Below are positions 1 through 10,296 of a stretch of 64,000 bases of DNA, one piece after another. The DNA lies in NCBI GenBank assembly GCA_030761205.1, contig JAULJL010000046.1, positions 11,301,590-11,365,589 on the forward strand, written 5' to 3'. Each line of letters starts with the position of its first letter. Position 1 is the stretch's first letter. The stretch comes from Fremontodendron californicum. Its lineage: Eukaryota; Streptophyta; Magnoliopsida; Malvales; Malvaceae. The position numbers and the translations under genes are program-made. Under the pieces are notes generated by a model. It was not told the DNA's origin. It was given only the letters and a program-made list of their open reading frames with translations, and did no database searches.

Positions 1-108
1 TATTATTATAATAAAAATTACTGTTCCGGGCCGGCCCGGAATACAAAATATCCTGCCCAGGCCCGGCCCGATACGGGCCGGGCCTGCCGGGCCCTTGAGC
101 AGGTCTAG
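1..108. mobile_element. Partial Mutator-like MITE (family B), right end
   Basis: GC-rich repeats of the GGGCCGG/CCGGCCC type end in GAGCAGGTCT, the right terminus of a family that recurs at 1936, 57318 and elsewhere. The left part lies outside the window. Confidence 0.55.
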
Positions 109-207
109 TTTGAACGATGTCACATGATTACATTTTAGGAACCATGCATACACTATTATTACATTAAAGTGATAAACACTTTGGAATAGAAAAACGCTTC
201 GCTTACC

Positions 208-236
208 GTCCGTGATTTCCTTTGCGAATCACGGAC
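208..236. repeat. Small perfect hairpin
   Basis: GTCCGTGATT at 208-217 and its exact reverse complement at 227-236 form a 10-bp stem with a 9-nt loop. No gene is attached; function unknown. Confidence 0.4.
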
Positions 237-343
237 ATTCTTCCGCCGTCCATCTTTTTTGTTCCAATCAATTAACTTGTTTAGCCGGTTGGTTTGTTTA
301 TCCTTTTTTTTTTCCGTTCAAAACTTATCTCTTTTTTTTTAGT

Positions 344-572
344 AGATTTGACAATTTTAAATACGATACGAATATAATATAAAAAAATAACTAAAACACG
401 ATATGACAAAAAAAAATAATACGAATACGATATGAATATAGAAACGTATCAAAATCTATATAACACAAATTATTAACGTATTAAAATTTATATAAATATA
501 TAATACATTAAACACAATTAAAAACACTTGAAAATACACGAACACGACACGAATATACAGATTATCATATCT
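344..572. mobile_element. AT-rich dispersed repeat, family C copy 1
   Basis: The segment begins near AGATTTGACAATTTT and ends near ATTATCATATCT, with internal ACACGAACACGACACGAATA. The same pattern recurs near 1462, 23826, 30495, 40045, 43850 and 44255, and in expanded form at 45184-46860. No coding capacity is seen. Confidence 0.45.
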
Positions 573-1461
573 ACTTTTAAGTTTCATGGAGCAGCCTTTT
601 ATAAAAACTTTCTTTTTTTATTCACAATTCTAAATTATATGGTTGCATACTTGCATTGAATAAAAATAAAATTAAGTAACTAATTTATTACATTTAAATA
701 AAAATTAAAACAAAATTACTAAGTTGATTTTCAAATTTTTTATAAGGATAGTTGGGATTTAATATATTTAAAGTGATAATACAACATATAAAGTTTTGCT
801 AACTTGCTAAATTTTTTTTTTTTTTTTTTTAAAGTTAAAAATTAAGAGTATAGATCGAAAAATTTTCATCTTAAATATAGTTTTTTTTTTTTCACACACA
901 AGCACAACATAAAATATAAATTAAATTTCAATTCCATAATAAAAAACCACAAACATATTAATTATAATTTTTTTTTTCAAAATTTGCTTTTCCAATTAAC
1001 ATATAAATTTTCTTCTCCAATTAATATATAAATTAACATTAGAATCAATTAAAATAACCTACAAACATCGAAATAAGTTATGGAAACAAAAGTTCCATCA
1101 TTTTCCCTTGAATGGCATTTTTGATACTTTAATGGATTTTTTATTACAATTAATAATATTAATAATAAAATGATGAATATATACATATATCAAACAATAA
1201 TTATTTTCAAAAATCACTTGCCATTGAATTTGTAGATTACAGTACCTTTTTATGTAATTTTTTCAATTCAATTTTTAAAATCATCGGTTAAAAAAAAGTC
1301 TCCAATTTTGGCTTTGAAATCATGCAGCTTTTGTTTGTTTGTAATTTCTCTTGAAACGAAGGATTGTCATGTAAGTAAAGTCCTTTGGAATATGTTATCT
1401 TTTAACGTTTTTCTAGTAATTTGGAACATGTTATCTTTTACCCATATACTATTACATTAAA
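573..1461. other. AT-rich intergenic DNA
   Basis: Many A and T runs. I see no coding exon, RNA gene or recognisable element. Confidence 0.5.
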
Positions 1462-1590
1462 ATATATGATCTATGTTAAAATTTATATAATATAAATTAT
1501 TAATATGTTAAATTTTATATAAATAATATCTTAAATAATATTATAACATAAAAAAATAATATGAATATACAAATTATTAGATCTAGTCTC
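1462..1590. mobile_element. AT-rich dispersed repeat, family C copy 2 (degenerate)
   Basis: Shows the family pattern AAATTATTAATATGTTAAA and ends in AAATTATTAGATCTAG, matching the end seen in other copies. Interior is short and decayed. Confidence 0.35.
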
Positions 1591-1935
1591 GATTGCCTAT
1601 ATAATGAAGACACAAATTCTCACTTATTCAAGAGTCAAGAAACAGTGCACCAAATTACAAGTTTAATTACTCTCCTTTATTCGTTCAAACGAGTTCTCTT
1701 CAACATTCTTTTGCAACAGTCGACTTGTTCATGAACTCATACCTGAACATTTTACAATAGAATCATGTCATAACTCATGCTTTTTTTTTTTGGCCATTCA
1801 TAAATCATGTTATTTAAGATTTCGTTTGCTTGATACTTTTTTATTATTTGCTTTAATTATTTATTTTTTATTTTTGTTAAAAAATAAAAAGCAAATTCAA
1901 AAAGCATCAACAACTAAACAAATTTACTCACACCT

Positions 1936-2479
1936 AGAAGTGTTCATGGATTGGACCGGACCTATGTATAGTATCAACATCATATATGCTTGTCTAAGTC
2001 TGGTCCGGCCCGACCCGAAATATGAACATAAAATTTTACCCAAACCCGCCCATATTTGTAAATTGATAACCCAAACCTGTTTAGATCCACCCATATTGTT
2101 TTTTTTTTTTTTTCTAAAAAAATTAAAAAAAAACATGTTATTTTTTATTTAATCTTTAGTGATTTTATATTTTTTTTCTTTTATTAAGTTCTTAAATATA
2201 GACAACTTAACATATTTTTTAACTATAATATTATATATATATTTAATCTTTATATGATATAAATTACATAATATATATAAAATAAAATATTATTTAATTG
2301 GAAAATGGGCGGGCCGGGCTCGGGCCTTGAATGTTGGAGCCAAGGCTCGACCCATTTTTTATATGGGTCTTATTTTTTTGCCGAAGCCCATTTTGTGGAC
2401 CTAATATTTTTGTCTAAGCCCTCCTAAATATGGACGGGTCTTTAGGTTTGGGCGGGTAACCCGACTCTTGGACAGGTCT
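1936..2479. mobile_element. Mutator-like MITE (family B) with 10-bp target duplication
   Basis: Left end AGAAGTGTTCATGG matches the reverse complement of the right end, TTGGACAGGTCT. ACTCACACCT flanks both sides (1926-1935 and 2480-2489), a 10-bp target duplication as made by Mutator-type transposases. The interior is AT-rich with GC-rich subterminal blocks. The short open frame in it is incidental. Confidence 0.65.
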
Positions 2480-2532
2480 ACTCACACCTCAGTCGACTAC
2501 AGGGGCTCATTATAACATGATGCAATGTAAGC

Positions 2533-2689
2533 TATGTTATCCAGATTCGGATGAGTGTCGAATACGGGTATATGTCCGACACAAATATATTCAATTTTTT
2601 CATATATTTAGAGGATCATATCCTCGTACTCATGTCCAAATATATGTCAGACACAAATATTTTTATAAAAAAAATGAAGAGTCCGAAAC
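2533..2689. mobile_element. TIR MITE (family A copy 1) abutting the MPC stop codon
   Basis: Starts TATGTTATCCAGATTCGG and ends GAGTCCGAAAC. These are degenerate versions of the family's inverted ends TGTTACTCGGACTC and GAGTCCGAGTAACA. The right end touches the stop codon of the minus-strand carrier gene at 2690-2692, so the element occupies its 3' UTR and may have shortened its C-terminus. Confidence 0.6.
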
Positions 2690-2767
2690 TTACTGAATTT
2701 TACGTGAAAGCTGGTAAGAAGCAATGGCAGCCATTGCAATACTAACACCGAATAGGTTCCAATTCTT
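2690..2767 (-). CDS. MPC2-like: MPC2-like gene, exon 4
   Basis: Acceptor ATTGCAG, then 78 nt beginning KNWNLFGVSIAMA and ending YQLSRKIQ and TAA. The stop codon is at the border of the family-A MITE (2533-2689). Confidence 0.8.
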   Translation of the reverse strand, partial: KNWNLFGVSIAMAAIASYQLSRKIQ

Positions 2768-2921
2768 CTGCAATATTTCTCAGAATTAATAGTTTGTAAT
2801 TAGGGAAGAACCCAATGCAAAAAAAAAAAAAAATCCTATGCAGCATGCTTCATTTTCGTATATGAAATGCAAATTTTCTTGAAGCTATAATATAAACTTT
2901 CCAATGAAGATATATACATAC

Positions 2922-2974
2922 AGGGGTAATTACTGTGCTGTACTTTGCCCAGATAATTCCACTGCTTACTAGAG
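2922..2974 (-). CDS. MPC2-like: MPC2-like gene, exon 3
   Basis: Acceptor GGTTTTTCAG, then 53 nt encoding ALVSSGIIWAKYSTVITP, then donor GTATGT. The first codon is completed with G from exon 2. Phase 0 at the exit. Confidence 0.8.
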
Positions 2975-3128
2975 CTGAAAAACCACACAATAAGGAATGA
3001 AACAAATAATTGCTACTGAAAATTAACATGCTCGATCCTTGAAGTTTATATATGACAGAGGTGAAGAAAAATTAGAGAAAAATAATAAAGCCAATTCCAA
3101 TTCCAATTGTGATCAGATCAGATCAGAC

Positions 3129-3217
3129 CTGCTTGCTGAGGGTAAGAGACTGTTTCAGCTGGCTTTGTTGAAATGTCGACAACATTGGCAATGTTTAAAC
3201 CCCATTTGAAAGTTGGG
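3129..3217 (-). CDS. MPC2-like: MPC2-like gene, exon 2, 3' piece
   Basis: Resumes as TFKWGLNIANVVDISTKP and ends SYPQQA plus one base, with donor GT at 3127-3128. Bases 3213-3217 are the other TTGGG copy. Counting the duplication once keeps the frame across the 10.4-kb insertion. Confidence 0.8.
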
Positions 3218-4707
3218 TGATAACTCGTATAATTATATAGTTTTTAGTTATGTTTTATTATTGTTTTGTGTCAAATACGAGTTATTATTGTTTAGTCTAA
3301 TTGTGTTTATGATCTTTTATATTTTTATGTAATTTGGTGTTTTTCACAAGTTTCTTTGAGTGATTTCAGATTACTAGAATTAAGGGCAAATCCAGTTCAG
3401 TTCCAGTTCCGACACCATTTTCCATATCAGCTATATCTCGAGTTTCACTGAAGCAATAAGGCTGAAATTTGTAGCCGTGCAAAGCTAAGAGGCATATCTA
3501 TCTTTTTCATGTTTTACACTTCTTGAAACGGAGTCGTTTTCCCTACCGAAATTAACCATCAAGTTGGCTGATGTGCAATGACGTCTGTGCTGACCTGTTT
3601 TCGTATTTTGCCCATATCTTCTTATCCACATCAGCAAATGATCTGATTCCAACGGCTATGGATCCGTAACTGATAGGGGTATATTTTTCTAGAAGACCAT
3701 TTTATCAGATCGAGCCTCCAACATTGACAAAATCGACCATCAAGCTGGATGATCAGAATTGTCATACAATATGACGAAAATTGTTAGAAAAATGCACCCA
3801 CCTATTATACCTACCTTTGAAATTTGTAAAGCTTGTCTCTTGTCATTTAGCCCTCCAAAATGTGTATAAATAGAGGGCCTTGGATGAGTATTGGGAATCA
3901 TTATACATTGGTAGGATATTAGCCATTGTAAAAAATTTCTCTAAGTTTTCTTCTTTTTTCCTTTCTCTAGTTTTCTTTTTCTTTATTTACTTATGCTTCT
4001 TACATTTCTTTTCATTTTTAGTATGTGTTGCTAATCATATTGTTGAGGTGATGAGGTGAAGCTCTTGGTAAATGCTAAGGTTAGTCTCTTAAACATGAGC
4101 TAAAATGAATCATCATTTATAAACACTAGTATAGATAATATTTTCTTTTGGTTTAAAATCATACTTGCAAAGTAGAGATCTTGATTCATTATTGACAATG
4201 AAAATGGCACAGTAAATGCTTGGTTTCATAACCTTGATTTGTTGTAGACATATACCTTGGCATAAGGAATGCTTGGACTCTTTTTATGAGTTTTGAGGAC
4301 ACCAAATGAACATAATATCATATGCTATGGACGTTGGACAATTTGGACTGAATTGCTAAACCTTCCGATTGGAACCTCCCTTATGTGTGGATTTCAATTG
4401 TGTAATAAAACAAGATTAATCTTAGCATAACACCAAGAGTGGATTCTCTAACCTCAACATCCTTTCGTATTGTTTTTTATATCTTGTTTAATTGCTTTTA
4501 TGTTATTTTGTTTATTTTGTTCTCTAATATCTTGTTTACTTTCTTTGTTATTGATTCCCTAATATCTTGTTTATTTTCTTTTTCATATATATTATAAACT
4601 TATACTTACTAGTACGCTTCCCTGTGGTTCGACCTCGGACACCCGAGAATTTATTACTTGAACATAACCTGCACTTGGGTTTACAACTCTTAATTGAGTC
4701 TCCATCA
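3218..4707 (+). repeat. 5' LTR of the Athila-type element
   Basis: Begins TGATAACTCG and ends TCTCCATCA. It matches 12178-13667 at every position I compared, with no indel. It contains a TATA box at 3865-3873. Confidence 0.95.
3865..3873 (+). promoter_or_regulatory. TATA box in the 5' LTR
   Basis: TATAAATAG in a locally GC-richer context about 650 bp into the LTR, where a U3 core promoter is expected. The 3' LTR has the same box at 12825-12833, which could drive transcription out of the element into the MPC2-like intron 1, antisense to that gene. Confidence 0.6.
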
Positions 4708-4713
4708 AGTTTT

Positions 4714-4731
4714 TGGCGCCGTTGCCGGGGA
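4714..4731 (+). other. Primer-binding site (tRNA-Asp type)
   Basis: TGGCGCCGTTGCCGGGGA starts 6 nt after the LTR end. It is the standard minus-strand primer site of Athila/Calypso elements. Confidence 0.9.
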
Positions 4732-4765
4732 AGCAATACTAAGTATATAAGTTTATAAGTATATT

Positions 4766-4938
4766 TATTTTTATTGGCTGGTTATACCGCCTAATTTTCT
4801 ATATATTTATATTTATATTGTATATTAACTTTGTTTTATTTTTATTGGCTGATTATACCGCCTAATTTGTATATTAACTTTGTTTTATTTTTAGTGGCTG
4901 GTTATACCGCCTAATCTGTATATTAACTTTGTTTTATG
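4766..4938 (+). repeat. Three tandem leader repeats upstream of gag
   Basis: Three copies of a unit containing GGCTGGTTATACCGCCTAAT, starting near 4777, 4847 and 4895, separated by TATTAACTTTGTTTTAT. They lie between the primer site and the gag start, in the leader RNA region. Confidence 0.7.
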
Positions 4939-7900
4939 CTTGTTTGGCGACGTGATTTTAGATCTCGTCGTTTAGTTAGATTTTATTGTGAAACTTTTTC
5001 AGGTAATCTTTCTAATACAACTCCTACCATGGCTGACAATGAAAGTGTTCATGCTGAAGATGAGAACAGACAAGTATGCACCATGCGTGACTACTTGCAA
5101 CCAACTCGAAGCTCATCACCCTCTTGTTTTATTTTTCCTCTCAATGCAAACAACTCTCGTTTTAAACCAGGTATGATAGCTTTGCTTCCAAATTTCCATG
5201 GGTTAGAATCGGAAAGTGCTTACTCGTTTCTAAAAGACTTCGAAGATGTATGTGTCACCTTTAATGACCAACAATGTACAAATGAAATTGTCAAGCTAAA
5301 ATTATTTCCTTTTTCTTTAAAAGACAAAGCAAAAATTTGGCTTCATAATTTAAAACCAAGGTCAATTGGCACATGGCAAGAATTACAAACTAAGTTTCTA
5401 AAGAAATTTTTCCCAGCACATAAAACTACTGCTTTGAAAAGACATATTCAAAATTTCAATCAAAATCAAAATGAAGCATTTTTTCAGTGCTGGGAGCGTT
5501 TTAAAGATTTGTTAAGTTCTTGTCCACATCATGGTTTTGAAAAATGGCATCTTATTAGTTTCTTTTATGAAAGTTTAACTCCCGAAACTAAACAATTTGT
5601 TGAAACAATGTGTAACGGTGAGTTTCTAGAAAAAGAACCTGAAGAAGCCTTTGACTACCTAGACCATTTGGCAGATAACTCTCAAGCCTGGCACACAGAT
5701 AATTCCTCTGAAAGTTCCAATAGATCTAATCATGTTTCTAACAGAGGTAAATATCATTCTAGTCAAGAAGATGAGATAAAAGCTAAAGTAGCTAATTTGG
5801 CTAGAAAGATTGAAGCCATGGAACTTAGAGAAGTAAAAGAAGTCAAAACGGTTAAAAATGAAGACAGTTGTGGAATTTGTGAAATCATGGGACACCCCAC
5901 TTCTGAATGTCCAAACATTCCCATTCTTAAAGAAGCGTTGCATGATCAAGTAAATTCCATAAACACATTTAAAAAGCCTTTTGCTTCTTCTTACTCTGAA
6001 ACGTATAACCCTGAATGGAGAAATCATCCCAACTTCAGTTGGCGGAATAATAATCATGTTCAGGTACCACAATCTCAAAAGCCGGGCAACACTTTTTCCT
6101 ATCAACCTTCACGTGTACAAACCTTGGAAGAGACATTGCAAGCATTCATGCAAACACAAGCAAATGTGTATAACCAAACTTCACAGGACATCAATGAGAT
6201 CAAAAACACCTTGTCCACATTGACAGCTTCATTACGCACTCAAGAAAAAGGTAAGTTTCCTGCTCAACCTCAGCCTAACCCTTCTACTCAATGTCTTGTT
6301 TCTTGCTCCAATGAAACTCAACAGGAAAATGCCAGTTCTATCACAACTCTTCGAAGTGGAAAGGCAATTGACAAAAACATTCCATCAAAAGACCAAGATC
6401 CTCCTTCCCCTCCGAAAAGTAATGGTAAGGATGATGGTAAGTCTGAACTTCTTGAAAATTTGGACAAAGAAAAAGGTATGCATCCTGCTCCTTTTCCTCA
6501 AAGGTTGCAAACAATAAAGAATTTGAATCAAAATGCAGAAATTTATGAACTTTTCAAACAAGTTAAGATTAACATTCCTTTATTGGATGCAATCAAACAA
6601 GTTCCATCTTATGCTAAATTTTTGAAGGACATGTGCACAGTTAAAAGGAAACATAATGTACAAAAGAAAGCATTTCTGACGGAAAGTGTGAGCTCAATCA
6701 TTCAGCACCTTACTCCACCAAAATTCAAAGATCCTGGATATCCAACAATCTCATGCATCATTGGAAACACTAGAATAGAACGTGCATTGCTTGATCTTGG
6801 TGCTAGTGTTAATCTTTTGCCTTTTTCTGTTTATCAACAGTTAGGTTTAGGTGAACTCAAGGAAACACCTGTTACACTTCAACTAGCTGATCGTTCTGTA
6901 AAAATTCCTCGAGGGATAGTTGAAGATGTTTTGGTTCAAATTGATAATTTTTACTTCCCTGTTGATTTTATTGTTTTGGACACACATCCTGTTTCAAATC
7001 CAAATGTTCAAATTCCTGTTATATTAGGCCGTCCATTTCTTGCAACTTCTAATGCTCTGATAAATTGCAGGAATGGTATTTTGAACATTTCTTTTGGAAA
7101 TATGACTTTAGAATTAAATGTGTTCAACATTTGCAAGCAACCTGGTGATGATTCGGAAGTACATGAAGTGGATTTCATTGAAGAACTTGTTCATGAACAT
7201 CTCACCACTACCACATTCCATGATCCTTTAGAAGCTTATTTAATTGAATGTGAGTTTGATAATGCTTCAGAAATTTCACACACTGATTCTTTGTTAAATT
7301 CTTTTCAGGATAAGCATTGTTGGAAACAAAAGTTTGAGGAACTTCCATCACTCACAAATGTCACTGTACCATCAACTATTGAACCACCCAAGCTGGATTT
7401 AAAACCATTGCCATCCGAGCTAAAATATTCCTTTTTGGGTGAGAATGAAACTTTTCCAGTCATAATTTCTTCACATCTTGATGAACTACAAGAAGGTAAG
7501 TTGTTACAACTTTTGAAGATGCACAAAAATGCATTAGGATGGACCTTAGCTGACATAAAGGGAATAAGCCCATTAATCTGCACACATAATATTTATTTGG
7601 AGGAAAATGCTAAACCCTCTAGACAAATGCAACGAAGGCTTAATCCTAATATGAAAGAAGTAGTGAGAAATGAAGTCATTAAACTTTTAGATAATGGAAT
7701 CATTTATCCTATCTCTGATAGCAAATGGGTAAGTCCTACTCAAGTCGTACCTAAGAAATCTGGAGTTACTGTAGTTAAAAATGAAAACAATGAATTAATT
7801 CCAACTAGGACTGTTACTGGTTGGCGCATGTGCATTGACTATAGGAAACTTAACTCAGTGACGAGGAAAGATCATTTCCCTTTGCCTTTCATGGATCAAA

Positions 7901-10296
7901 TCTTAGAAAGAGTTGCAGGGCATGAGTTTTATTGTTTTCTAGATGGATATTCTGGATATAATCAAATTGCCATTGCACTTGAGGACCAAGAGAAAACCAC
8001 TTTTACATGTCCTTTTGGTACTTTTGCATATCGTAGAATGCCATTTGGATTATGTAACGCCCCTGCCACATTTCAAAGATGCATGCTTAGTATTTTTAGT
8101 GACATGATTGAACGTAATCTTGAGATTTTCATGGATGATTTTTCTGTTTCTGGTGATTCATTTGATGATTGCTTAGCCAATTTGAAAAATGTATTGATTA
8201 GGTGTGAAGAAAAAAATCTTGTTCTTAATTGGGAAAAATGTCATTTCATGGTCACTAAAGGTATTGTACTAGGTCACATTGTTTCTGCAAAAGGGATTGA
8301 GGTAGACAAGTCAAAAATTGAATTGATTGCTAATCTACCCACACCAAAGACAATAAAGGACATTAGGTCATTCTTGGGACATGCAGGTTTTTATAGAAGA
8401 TTCATAAAAGATTTTAGCACGATATCTAAACCTCTATGTAATCTTTTAATGAAAGACACTGCATTTGAATGGACTAAAGATTGTGAAGATGCTTTTGAAA
8501 AACTCAAAAATATGCTCACTACTGCTCCTATTATGAGATCTCCTGATTGGTCTTTACCATTTGAAATAATGTGTGATGCTAGTGACTATGCTGTTGGTGC
8601 TGTGTTAGGACAAAGGAAAGATAATAAACCACATGTAATTTACTATGCAAGTAAAACTTTAAATAGAGCCCAAATGAATTATTCCACTACAGAAAAGGAA
8701 TTACTTGCAGTTGTTTTTGCATTGGATAAATTCAGATCTTACCTTGTTGGATCATCAATTGTTGTCTTTAGTGATCATGCAGCTTTAAAATATCTTCTCT
8801 CTAAGAAGGATGCAAAACCTAGGTTGCTGAGGTGGATCCTTTTGCTGCAAGAATTTGACATCACCATTCGAGATAAAAAAGGAGTAGAAAATGTGGTGGC
8901 TGATCATTTATCAAGACTTGTTTGTGATGAATCTTTTGGAACCTCACCAATAAATGATACTTTTCCTGATGAACAACTTCTAATTGTCTCCACGACACCT
9001 TGGTTTGCTGACATTGCTAATTTTCTTGCTACAGGAAAAATTCCTTCTCAATGGAGCCCCCAAGATAAAAGGAAGTTTCTGAATGAGGTAAAGAAGTTCT
9101 ATTGGGATGACCCTTACTTGTTCAAATATTGTCCTGATCAGATTTTTCGAAGATGCATTCCCGACAATGAGGTAAGTAGTGTAATTAAGTTTTGTCATTC
9201 TGAGGCATGTGGTGGTCATTTTTCATCAAAGAAAACTGCTGCAAAAATTTTACAGTGTGGATTTTACTGGCCAACTTTATTCAAAGATGCACATAATTTT
9301 TGCAAGTCATGTGAAAGTTGTCAAAAATTAGGTTCCATTTCGAAAAGAAACATGATGCCTTTGAACCCAATTCTTGTAATTGAAATTTTTGACTGTTGGG
9401 GTATTGATTTCATGGGACCATTTCCACCATCTTTTGGTTTCTTATACATTTTAGTTGCAATAGATTATGTTTCAAAGTGGATAGAGGCAATTCCATGTCG
9501 AAATAATGATCACAAAACAGTGATTAAATTTTTAAAAGAAAATATTTTGAGTCGATTTGGAATTCCTCGATCTATCATAAGTGATGGGGGAACACATTTT
9601 TGCAACAAGGTTTTTGAAACATTAATGAAGAAATATGCCATTACACACAAAGTTGCAACCCCTTATCACCCGCAGACAAATGGACAGGTAGAATTAGCAA
9701 ATAGGGAGATTAAACAAATTTTGGAAAAGACGGTTAATCCAAATCGCAAAAATTGGTCCCTTAGACTTAACGATGCATTATGGGCCTATCGAACAGCTTT
9801 TAAAACAGCATTGGGCATGTCTCCTTATAGGCTAGTTTATGGAAAACCTTGTCATTTACCTGTGGAACTTGAGCATAAAGCATATTGGGCCATTAAAATG
9901 TTCAACTCAAACCTTGATGACGCTTCTAATTTACGGAAATTACAAATAAATGAACTTGAGGAACTCAGAAATGATGCATATGAGAATTCTAAAATTCATA
10001 AAGAAAGAACTAAAGCCTTTCATGACAAGTTAATTTCAAGAAAAATATTTGATGTTGGGCAAAAAGTTCTACTTTATAATTCTAGACTTCACATATTTCC
10101 TGGTAAGTTGAGATCAAGATGGACTGGCCCATTTGTGGTTAAGCATGTGTATCATTATGGAGCAGTTGACATTGAGAATCCTCAAAATGGTAACGTATTC
10201 AAGGTAAATGGACAAAGACTCAAACTCTTTTTGGAAAATCATGTTACTCAAGAAGAGGTTGTTTTTCTTTCTGATCCTTGTTTTGAAAATAACTAG
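4936..10296 (+). CDS. gag-pol: Gag-Pol polyprotein of the Athila-type element
   Basis: 1786 codons with no stop or frameshift. Order: capsid-like region with PGMIALLPNFHG; zinc knuckle CX2CX4HX4C at residues 312-325; protease motif DLGAS at 620-624; reverse transcriptase from about 930, with CIDYRKLN near 966 and FMDDF at 1065-1069; RNase H beginning CDAS at 1213; integrase zinc finger with His1421, His1428, Cys1459 and Cys1462; integrase core Asp1491, Asp1550, Glu1586 (D-D-35-E); then LVYGKPCHLPVELEHKAYWA, a signature of the Athila/Calypso lineage. Translation may start at the ATG at 5029 (residue 32, context ACCATGGC) rather than 4936. All catalytic residues are present. Confidence 0.95.
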   Translation: MLVWRRDFRSRRLVRFYCETFSGNLSNTTPTMADNESVHAEDENRQVCTMRDYLQPTRSSSPSCFIFPLNANNSRFKPGMIALLPNFHGLESESAYSFLKDFEDVCVTFNDQQCTNEIVKLKLFPFSLKDKAKIWLHNLKPRSIGTWQELQTKFLKKFFPAHKTTALKRHIQNFNQNQNEAFFQCWERFKDLLSSCPHHGFEKWHLISFFYESLTPETKQFVETMCNGEFLEKEPEEAFDYLDHLADNSQAWHTDNSSESSNRSNHVSNRGKYHSSQEDEIKAKVANLARKIEAMELREVKEVKTVKNEDSCGICEIMGHPTSECPNIPILKEALHDQVNSINTFKKPFASSYSETYNPEWRNHPNFSWRNNNHVQVPQSQKPGNTFSYQPSRVQTLEETLQAFMQTQANVYNQTSQDINEIKNTLSTLTASLRTQEKGKFPAQPQPNPSTQCLVSCSNETQQENASSITTLRSGKAIDKNIPSKDQDPPSPPKSNGKDDGKSELLENLDKEKGMHPAPFPQRLQTIKNLNQNAEIYELFKQVKINIPLLDAIKQVPSYAKFLKDMCTVKRKHNVQKKAFLTESVSSIIQHLTPPKFKDPGYPTISCIIGNTRIERALLDLGASVNLLPFSVYQQLGLGELKETPVTLQLADRSVKIPRGIVEDVLVQIDNFYFPVDFIVLDTHPVSNPNVQIPVILGRPFLATSNALINCRNGILNISFGNMTLELNVFNICKQPGDDSEVHEVDFIEELVHEHLTTTTFHDPLEAYLIECEFDNASEISHTDSLLNSFQDKHCWKQKFEELPSLTNVTVPSTIEPPKLDLKPLPSELKYSFLGENETFPVIISSHLDELQEGKLLQLLKMHKNALGWTLADIKGISPLICTHNIYLEENAKPSRQMQRRLNPNMKEVVRNEVIKLLDNGIIYPISDSKWVSPTQVVPKKSGVTVVKNENNELIPTRTVTGWRMCIDYRKLNSVTRKDHFPLPFMDQILERVAGHEFYCFLDGYSGYNQIAIALEDQEKTTFTCPFGTFAYRRMPFGLCNAPATFQRCMLSIFSDMIERNLEIFMDDFSVSGDSFDDCLANLKNVLIRCEEKNLVLNWEKCHFMVTKGIVLGHIVSAKGIEVDKSKIELIANLPTPKTIKDIRSFLGHAGFYRRFIKDFSTISKPLCNLLMKDTAFEWTKDCEDAFEKLKNMLTTAPIMRSPDWSLPFEIMCDASDYAVGAVLGQRKDNKPHVIYYASKTLNRAQMNYSTTEKELLAVVFALDKFRSYLVGSSIVVFSDHAALKYLLSKKDAKPRLLRWILLLQEFDITIRDKKGVENVVADHLSRLVCDESFGTSPINDTFPDEQLLIVSTTPWFADIANFLATGKIPSQWSPQDKRKFLNEVKKFYWDDPYLFKYCPDQIFRRCIPDNEVSSVIKFCHSEACGGHFSSKKTAAKILQCGFYWPTLFKDAHNFCKSCESCQKLGSISKRNMMPLNPILVIEIFDCWGIDFMGPFPPSFGFLYILVAIDYVSKWIEAIPCRNNDHKTVIKFLKENILSRFGIPRSIISDGGTHFCNKVFETLMKKYAITHKVATPYHPQTNGQVELANREIKQILEKTVNPNRKNWSLRLNDALWAYRTAFKTALGMSPYRLVYGKPCHLPVELEHKAYWAIKMFNSNLDDASNLRKLQINELEELRNDAYENSKIHKERTKAFHDKLISRKIFDVGQKVLLYNSRLHIFPGKLRSRWTGPFVVKHVYHYGAVDIENPQNGNVFKVNGQRLKLFLENHVTQEEVVFLSDPCFENN

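Noticed and set aside
1790..2152. 120-codon plus-strand frame and its minus-strand shadow
   Set aside because: No ATG start for the longer one, low complexity, and it overlaps a MITE.
5659..6105. 148-codon antisense frame inside gag
   Set aside because: Shadow of the intact gag-pol frame; no recognisable domain.
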